From Prolixibacteraceae bacterium (GTDB lineage: Bacteria > Bacteroidota > Bacteroidia > Bacteroidales > Prolixibacteraceae): a stretch of DNA of 37,580 bases. The translations under genes were made by a program, and so were the position numbers. Below the pieces are notes generated by a model. The model saw nothing but the letters and a program-made list of their open reading frames with translations, had not been told where the DNA came from and made no database searches. Location: NCBI GenBank assembly GCA_018648265.1, contig JABGRN010000049.1, positions 1-37,580 on the forward strand, given 5' to 3'. The stretch's first letter is position 1, and each line of letters starts with the position of its first letter. Shown here one piece after another: positions 33,437 through 37,580 of this stretch.

Positions 33437-34057
33437 TTATCTTTCATCCTTTAATAGAAAATATATTGGTTTGTAAGTCCCAAACCCCATAAAATAAACT
33501 GTCGAGCTGTGCTGTCTTATTGTTTGAATAGCTTGAATTAGATTTAAAAAATTTAGTTCTTTACTCCCTTCAATTATGAAATCTAATATGTTGTCCTTAG
33601 TATTAAAGACTTCTTCATGTTGTATAACTTTATATTCTACTGGGGTTTCATCAATATATTCTATGTCATAAATATTTCTTGTCTTATCAGTCAACTTTAT
33701 CCAAATACATTTTACATCATTATTCAGTTCCAATAAATTTCTCGCTAGGGGACATCCGGCTAACATTGGGATATTAATCTTTGATGCTTCTTTCGCTCCG
33801 TCTAAAAATTCATCATTAATTTTGATAGCCATTTTATGGTTTTTAAGACCAATTTTAGGTCGTCTAGGGTAAAATCCAACCATTCTAAATTTATATTGTT
33901 GGTGAAGAGATTTTGAAAGATTATTTCCTTCTCTTGTCATCCAAGGATAAATTGGAATTACTACTTCAAACTTTTGTTTCAAAATGTCAGTCAATTGTGG
34001 AATTAATACATATTCAGCTGTATGTTCACTAATAAAACTTGAATATTTTTCTTTCAT
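33437..34057 (-). CDS. Orphan cytoplasmic protein, function unknown
   Basis: This 206-residue protein has no signal peptide or membrane segment. I do not recognise the family. Visible points are a charged N-terminus (MKEKYSSFISEHTAEYVLIP), a basic central segment MVGFYPRRPKIGLKNHKMAIKI split around Arg/Lys clusters, an IPMLAGCPLARNLLEL motif and a C-terminus ending in FMGFGTYKPIYFLLKDER. It differs from every neighbour: cytoplasmic, Lys/Ile/Asn-rich and not part of a sugar pathway. It is bounded by inverted copies of a 10-mer (GTTGTATGCA/TGCATACAAC at 33406 and 34112). The start is the first ATG, 55 bp after that box, as is common in gene cassettes. A passenger role is inferred from the position, not from the protein. 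Confidence 0.7.
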   Translation of the reverse strand: MKEKYSSFISEHTAEYVLIPQLTDILKQKFEVVIPIYPWMTREGNNLSKSLHQQYKFRMVGFYPRRPKIGLKNHKMAIKINDEFLDGAKEASKINIPMLAGCPLARNLLELNNDVKCIWIKLTDKTRNIYDIEYIDETPVEYKVIQHEEVFNTKDNILDFIIEGSKELNFLNLIQAIQTIRQHSSTVYFMGFGTYKPIYFLLKDER

Positions 34058-34111
34058 ATTTTGAAGTCTATATTATGTTTTTAATCCAACTAAATATTTA
34101 TCGGCACTTAT

Positions 34112-34138
34112 TGCATACAACTTGTAATTATATACAAC
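34112..34138 (-). repeat. Cassette-boundary-like box upstream of the orphan gene
   Basis: On the minus strand, GTTGTATGCA (34121-34112) is preceded by an imperfect copy, GTTGTATAT, about 17 bp further upstream (34138-34130). The first is the exact inverse of TGCATACAAC seen on the minus strand at 33415-33406. No complete palindrome was found above it (34122-34217), so this would be an array start or a degenerate site. Confidence 0.4.
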
Positions 34139-34217
34139 TTATATTTTTGTAATAAATTTGTGCTATAGGTTTAACTAAAAATTACTTATTCGTTACTGTC
34201 AGATCTTGCAAACAATA

Positions 34218-35132
34218 TTATCTATCAAGTATCTCAAATTCAACATAAATCGGCTTATGATCCGATGGATAATCTCCCTCTACATTGTAATCCACTTCTT
34301 CGTAATTCAACACTTTAACGCTTCCTTTATACAAGATCCAGTCTATTTCCTTTGGATCTTCAAATGAATTTTTAAGCAATTCCGAATTGGTAGTATTATT
34401 ATCGCCAACCAACACTTTATAAGGCGCACTTCCCGGGCGACAATTAAAATCTCCCATTAAAAACACGGGACGTTCAGCTGCCCATGCTCCAAAACGATTT
34501 AGGTCATTAACTCTTTCAAGGATTAATTTTGATGCATTCAATCTTGCTAAAGAATCTTTGCGTCCGTTGAAGTAATGTGTGTTGAACACATAAATTTCCT
34601 GCGAGTTTTCCCAGTGTCCCCTGTAATTCTGAGGATAAGGACCACTTTCACCGTTCGGAGGCCGTTGAATCAAAGCCAGGCGCGCCCAGGTTACCATACG
34701 CGGATTAACATTGGGACCACTTCCAATAATCTCCGGCGTTTTTGAAAGTTGAAAACTTTGCATCTCCCGAAGACGAAACTTATCTCGCTTGAAAAAGATA
34801 GCCATGTGCTCATCATCATCACCGCCTTTCCTACCCTCTCCAACAACCACATATTCCGGAAGTTGCTCCATTAAATAATCTACTTGTTCTTTAAGTCCTT
34901 CCTGTGTACCAATAATGTCAGGATTGTACTTGCGAATCATATCAACCTGCATTTCTCGCCTCACTTCCCATGATGGTTCATAAGTGGGACTGGCGAATTT
35001 TAAATTGTAGGTCATTAACTTTAGTACATGGTTATCTGGTTTAGCTTGTACATTTGTTTGAGCGCTTACAATATTGACAGATACAATATGAATAAAAAAG
35101 AATAAACAAACGATTTTAAGTGGTTTTTGCAT
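34218..35132 (-). CDS. Exported endonuclease/exonuclease/phosphatase (EEP)-fold metal-dependent hydrolase
   Basis: This 304-residue protein has a signal peptide ending NIVSAQ (about residue 25). EEP-fold motifs are LMTYNLKF (Asn43), IIGTQEG with metal Glu78, FNTHYF (Asn184, His186), LMGDFNCRPGS (Asp228, Asn230) and the terminal SDHKPIYVEF with catalytic His292. The fold covers nucleases, sphingomyelinases and phosphatases. In Bacteroidota polysaccharide loci such exported members are frequent and probably cleave phosphodiesters or lipid/sugar phosphates; the substrate is unknown here. It lies 35 bp downstream of the beta-helix gene and is the last gene before the cassette-like block. Confidence 0.9.
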   Translation of the reverse strand: MQKPLKIVCLFFFIHIVSVNIVSAQTNVQAKPDNHVLKLMTYNLKFASPTYEPSWEVRREMQVDMIRKYNPDIIGTQEGLKEQVDYLMEQLPEYVVVGEGRKGGDDDEHMAIFFKRDKFRLREMQSFQLSKTPEIIGSGPNVNPRMVTWARLALIQRPPNGESGPYPQNYRGHWENSQEIYVFNTHYFNGRKDSLARLNASKLILERVNDLNRFGAWAAERPVFLMGDFNCRPGSAPYKVLVGDNNTTNSELLKNSFEDPKEIDWILYKGSVKVLNYEEVDYNVEGDYPSDHKPIYVEFEILDR

Positions 35133-35167
35133 TTTGTTCAGAATTTAGTGTTATAAAAATAAATAAA

Positions 35168-36400
35168 TCAGTCAAAAGTTTTATTGTATAAATTTTCGTC
35201 CTTGTCAAAACAACCTACTGCGTGAATAATTGCATTTTCGTTTTCAATACTAATTGGAGAATCGGCCATGTAATTTCTCATACGACTACCCCAGATAGAA
35301 ACAGTTAATTTTTTATCTCCTCTAACCAACAAATAATCCCACGACATATTTTCGGGTACCGGAGTTAATGCTCTGTTTCCACCTGAAAATGCTTCAACAT
35401 TGCTGAGCGAAGTATGTCCTTGTCCTTCAATAATTATCGGGTGAATATCTTCTACTTTCTCTCCAGTATTTGCAATGATTGAACCTTGTGCAATTTGCCA
35501 ATTTCGGTTTTTTGTGTTGTTACCCCTTTTTAAAATTCCAACGGCAACACAGTCGAAATTAAAATTGGTTAATTGTCCGTAAGATTCCCCATCCAACAAA
35601 ATTCCGCCATAAGTTCCAAAAGTAAAAAGGTCGATTAATTGTGCATTGTCGGTATGATTGATTGTGTATGCAAACGTTTTTTTTGCAATAACAGCATCAA
35701 CAACTTCGGGGCTGTACTGGCCACCAATATATCGTTGCGCGGCAGGATTTACATGACAATGTAAAATACGGGGAACATCATAACAATAATCCATCCGAAT
35801 AAACTCACCACTCAGTGGATATCCATAACAATGCTCAAAGGTCATTAATTCGCAGGCATTGCCTTTTTTTGCATTAAAATCGAAAGTCAGGTATTCGCCA
35901 TAAAATGTAAGGCACGAAAGGTAAATACCTTGTGCCCGACTAGTTTGCGAAACTTGAATTGTTGCTTTATAAGGAATAATTGCAGCAGGGTCTTTAATGG
36001 TTTGTTCGGGATACCAAAACTGGATACCTTTAATTTGAGTTCCGGTTTCAACAGTAATAAAAGCATTCTCTTTATCGGTAATTGCAAATACACTACCAAC
36101 GGGCTGCTTTTTTGTTTGATGAACGGTTCCTCGATGAGTTGGCCCATGCACTCCAATCAACGAAACATTCTTTTTTAAAATAATTCCGCCATCAATATAA
36201 TAGGGTTCTTCTGATGGTTCAACAAATAATGCAGCGCCTCTAACAGAAGCCCAATCAATAGCCTTTTGTAAATTTATTTTATTTACGGCTGGGCTGTTTT
36301 CAGGTTTTACATCAAAGTTTTTGATGCTTGTTTTTTCGGAAGCTATTAACAAGTTAAAACTTAGTAATAGAATTAGTACAAAGATTAAGTTGATTTTCAT
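35168..36400 (-). CDS. Right-handed beta-helix protein (pectate-lyase-3-like), secreted
   Basis: This 410-residue protein has a signal peptide (LIFVLILLLSFNLLIAS). An N-terminal segment AVNKINLQKAIDWASVRG followed by ALFVEPSEEPYYIDGGIIL is the usual cap of Pectate_lyase_3-type parallel beta-helices. Successive rungs follow (GTQIKGIQFWYP, NACELMTFEHCYGY, AQLIDLFTFGTYGGILLDG, GQLTNFNFDCVAVGIL, GHTSLSNVEAFSGG). No GH28 DxD/DD catalytic pair is obvious, so it may be a lyase, an epimerase-like or a binding protein of acidic glycans. It is 21 bp downstream of the Gfo/Idh gene, so the two are probably co-transcribed. Confidence 0.8.
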   Translation of the reverse strand: MKINLIFVLILLLSFNLLIASEKTSIKNFDVKPENSPAVNKINLQKAIDWASVRGAALFVEPSEEPYYIDGGIILKKNVSLIGVHGPTHRGTVHQTKKQPVGSVFAITDKENAFITVETGTQIKGIQFWYPEQTIKDPAAIIPYKATIQVSQTSRAQGIYLSCLTFYGEYLTFDFNAKKGNACELMTFEHCYGYPLSGEFIRMDYCYDVPRILHCHVNPAAQRYIGGQYSPEVVDAVIAKKTFAYTINHTDNAQLIDLFTFGTYGGILLDGESYGQLTNFNFDCVAVGILKRGNNTKNRNWQIAQGSIIANTGEKVEDIHPIIIEGQGHTSLSNVEAFSGGNRALTPVPENMSWDYLLVRGDKKLTVSIWGSRMRNYMADSPISIENENAIIHAVGCFDKDENLYNKTFD

Positions 36401-36421
36401 AATTAGGTTTTTATTGTTTTG

Positions 36422-37513
36422 TTATTTGTTTAGTTTTATTTTTTTACCGGTTTTGTTGCTTTCGCGCGCTGCGTCAAGAATTTCCACTACTGTTAAATTA
36501 ATTTCAAGAGACGATAAATCTGTTGGTGTAACTTTGGTTTCACCGTTTATGGCTGATGCAAAAAATGTAAACGGGTCATTAAACGGAGCTTTTGCCAAAG
36601 GAATTTTTATTGTACTTTCTTTTGATTTTTCATCCAGTCGGTATCTTATTGTTTCGGCATCATCAATATAAATATACCCCGTATTTCCATAAACGTGCAT
36701 GTCTTTTCGGTTAAAAGGCCAGTTCCACGATGCATGTAAAACACCCTCCATGTTTGGATAAGAAAGGATAATTGTTGCGTCATCGTCAACTTTTGGATAG
36801 ACATTTGGTTTATATTGTTTTAATTCAGCATAAACCGATAGTGGCTTTTGCCCTTTTAAAATCCAGGTAATAATATCGGCACCATAACAACCAAAATCGA
36901 TAACCGCACCACCACCATTTAAAACCGGATCGGTAAGCCACTCTAAAAATTCATTGTTTACGCCAATTTCTTTGGGTCCTTTGTGTCCATCGTAAACTAT
37001 AATCTTTCTCAAATCTCCCAATTCACCGTTATTTATCATTTCAAAACCCGCGTAGTTCGATGGATACCAGGTTGTTTCGTAATTCGTCAGTAACAAAATC
37101 CCATGTTTATTCGCCAATTCGGCCATTCGTTTGGCATGTTTAACTGAAACTGCCAGAGGTTTTTCAACCATTACATGTATTCCAAGTGGTGCACATGCTT
37201 CAACAACTTTTAAATGCTCGTAAATTGAGGTGAATGTGATAACTCCTTCCGGCTTTGTTTTCTCCAGCATTTCGTCCAGAGATTGATAAATGAGGTTTTG
37301 GTCGATTCCAAATCTTTTGGCATATCTATTGGAAAGTGCTGTGTCTCTTTCGGCAATTCCAACAATTTCGATATCGTTGCGATCCATGTTTCTTAACAAT
37401 GGAACAACATGGGAATGAGATAAACCTGCAACTCCAATTTTTACGGGCTTTTGAGCGTGCAAAGAACTAAAAAAAACACTAGTAACCACAATACAAATCA
37501 ATATAATTTTCAT
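36422..37513 (-). CDS. Exported Gfo/Idh/MocA-family oxidoreductase
   Basis: This 363-residue protein has a Sec signal peptide ending SLHAQ (residue 21). The Rossmann start is KIGVAGLSHSHVVPLL (25-40), where the usual GxGxxG is replaced by GVAGLSHSH. The family signature VEKPLAV (116-122) carries the catalytic Lys118, and GGGAVIDFGCYGADIITWIL contains the C-terminal catalytic Asp/His-type region. Members reduce or oxidise sugars or inositols with NAD(P), and some (GH109-type) cleave glycosides by transient oxidation with tightly bound NAD. A Sec rather than Tat signal on a nucleotide-dependent enzyme is odd: it must obtain NAD outside the cytoplasm, bind it very tightly, or have lost it. It is the rightmost gene in the window. 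Confidence 0.92.
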   Translation of the reverse strand: MKIILICIVVTSVFFSSLHAQKPVKIGVAGLSHSHVVPLLRNMDRNDIEIVGIAERDTALSNRYAKRFGIDQNLIYQSLDEMLEKTKPEGVITFTSIYEHLKVVEACAPLGIHVMVEKPLAVSVKHAKRMAELANKHGILLLTNYETTWYPSNYAGFEMINNGELGDLRKIIVYDGHKGPKEIGVNNEFLEWLTDPVLNGGGAVIDFGCYGADIITWILKGQKPLSVYAELKQYKPNVYPKVDDDATIILSYPNMEGVLHASWNWPFNRKDMHVYGNTGYIYIDDAETIRYRLDEKSKESTIKIPLAKAPFNDPFTFFASAINGETKVTPTDLSSLEINLTVVEILDAARESNKTGKKIKLNK

Positions 37514-37544
37514 CCTTTAAATCATTTTAAAAATTAGTAAACAA

Positions 37545-37563
37545 CCACGCCCAAAGGACGTGG
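37545..37563 (-). repeat. GC-rich hairpin at right edge (possible IS200/IS605-type end)
   Basis: On the minus strand CCACGTCC (37563-37556) pairs with GGGCGTGG (37552-37545) around TTT, with one G-T pair and full pairing otherwise. It is preceded by TAGGGGTTATCTCAAAG and followed by AT-rich DNA leading to the Gfo/Idh start. The shape resembles the subterminal hairpins of IS200/IS605 elements or related REP sequences. The element body would lie beyond the window, so this is unproven. A bidirectional terminator is the alternative. Confidence 0.35.
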
Positions 37564-37580
37564 CTTTGAGATAACCCCTA

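Noticed and set aside
1-37580. Search for CRISPR arrays, tRNA and rRNA genes
   Set aside because: No regularly spaced repeats, no cloverleaf with a recognisable T-loop, and no rRNA-like stretches were seen on either strand.

Overview
The window looks like chromosomal DNA of a free-living, probably marine Bacteroidota. This is inferred from the AT-rich intergenic DNA, the mix of lipoprotein and Sec signal peptides, the many sulfatases, and best-recognised families typical of Marinilabiliales/Prolixibacteraceae-like degraders. I cannot fix the genus from the sequence.

Layout: positions 1-2540 (+ strand) hold the end of a type I restriction-modification locus: the C-terminal part of HsdS, then a complete HsdM overlapping it by one base. 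No hsdR is visible. Positions 2541-2763 are a short convergent intergenic region with a hairpin. From 2764 to 37513 every gene lies on the minus strand, so transcription runs from right to left. This block is a large carbohydrate-degradation locus. It contains seven Cys-type S1 sulfatases, a GH29 alpha-L-fucosidase, a GH38 alpha-mannosidase, a GH39-like enzyme, a GH71/99-like enzyme, a PL10-like pectate-lyase-fold protein and a beta-helix protein. It also has two paralogous TolB-like propeller proteins, an FG-GAP-type propeller, a DUF6807 lipoprotein, a ThuA-like protein, a Tat-exported enolase-superfamily protein, an endonuclease/exonuclease/phosphatase-fold protein and a Sec-exported Gfo/Idh/MocA oxidoreductase. 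Two items are easy to miss: a 45-residue lipoprotein gene just after the fucosidase (2764-2901), and a decayed DUF1961-like gene (4730-5280) with an in-frame stop and a probable frameshift.

The enzymes fit stepwise removal of sulfate, fucose, mannose and uronate/xylose-type residues from a complex sulfated, fucose-containing polysaccharide, with backbone cleavage by lyase-like and GH71/99-like proteins. No SusC/SusD pair, no regulator and no sulfatase-maturating enzyme is in the window, so import, control and formylglycine formation must be encoded elsewhere.

The most unusual part is 31390-34121. A cytoplasmic orphan gene (33437-34057) and a two-gene unit (31564-33085: a secreted LamG/DUF1080-like protein plus a DUF3795 protein) sit inside the locus. 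Each is followed, 6-21 bp after its last stop codon, by a 140-170 bp imperfect palindrome with outer AAC/GTT boxes. This is the architecture of integron gene cassettes with attC sites but without an integrase (a CALIN-like array). It is a hypothesis from base pairing seen by eye, testable with an attC covariance model. Other non-coding elements are a REP-like double hairpin (15312-15371), a GC-richer intergenic repeat (about 9595-9715), and a hairpin at the right edge resembling IS200/IS605-type subterminal hairpins.
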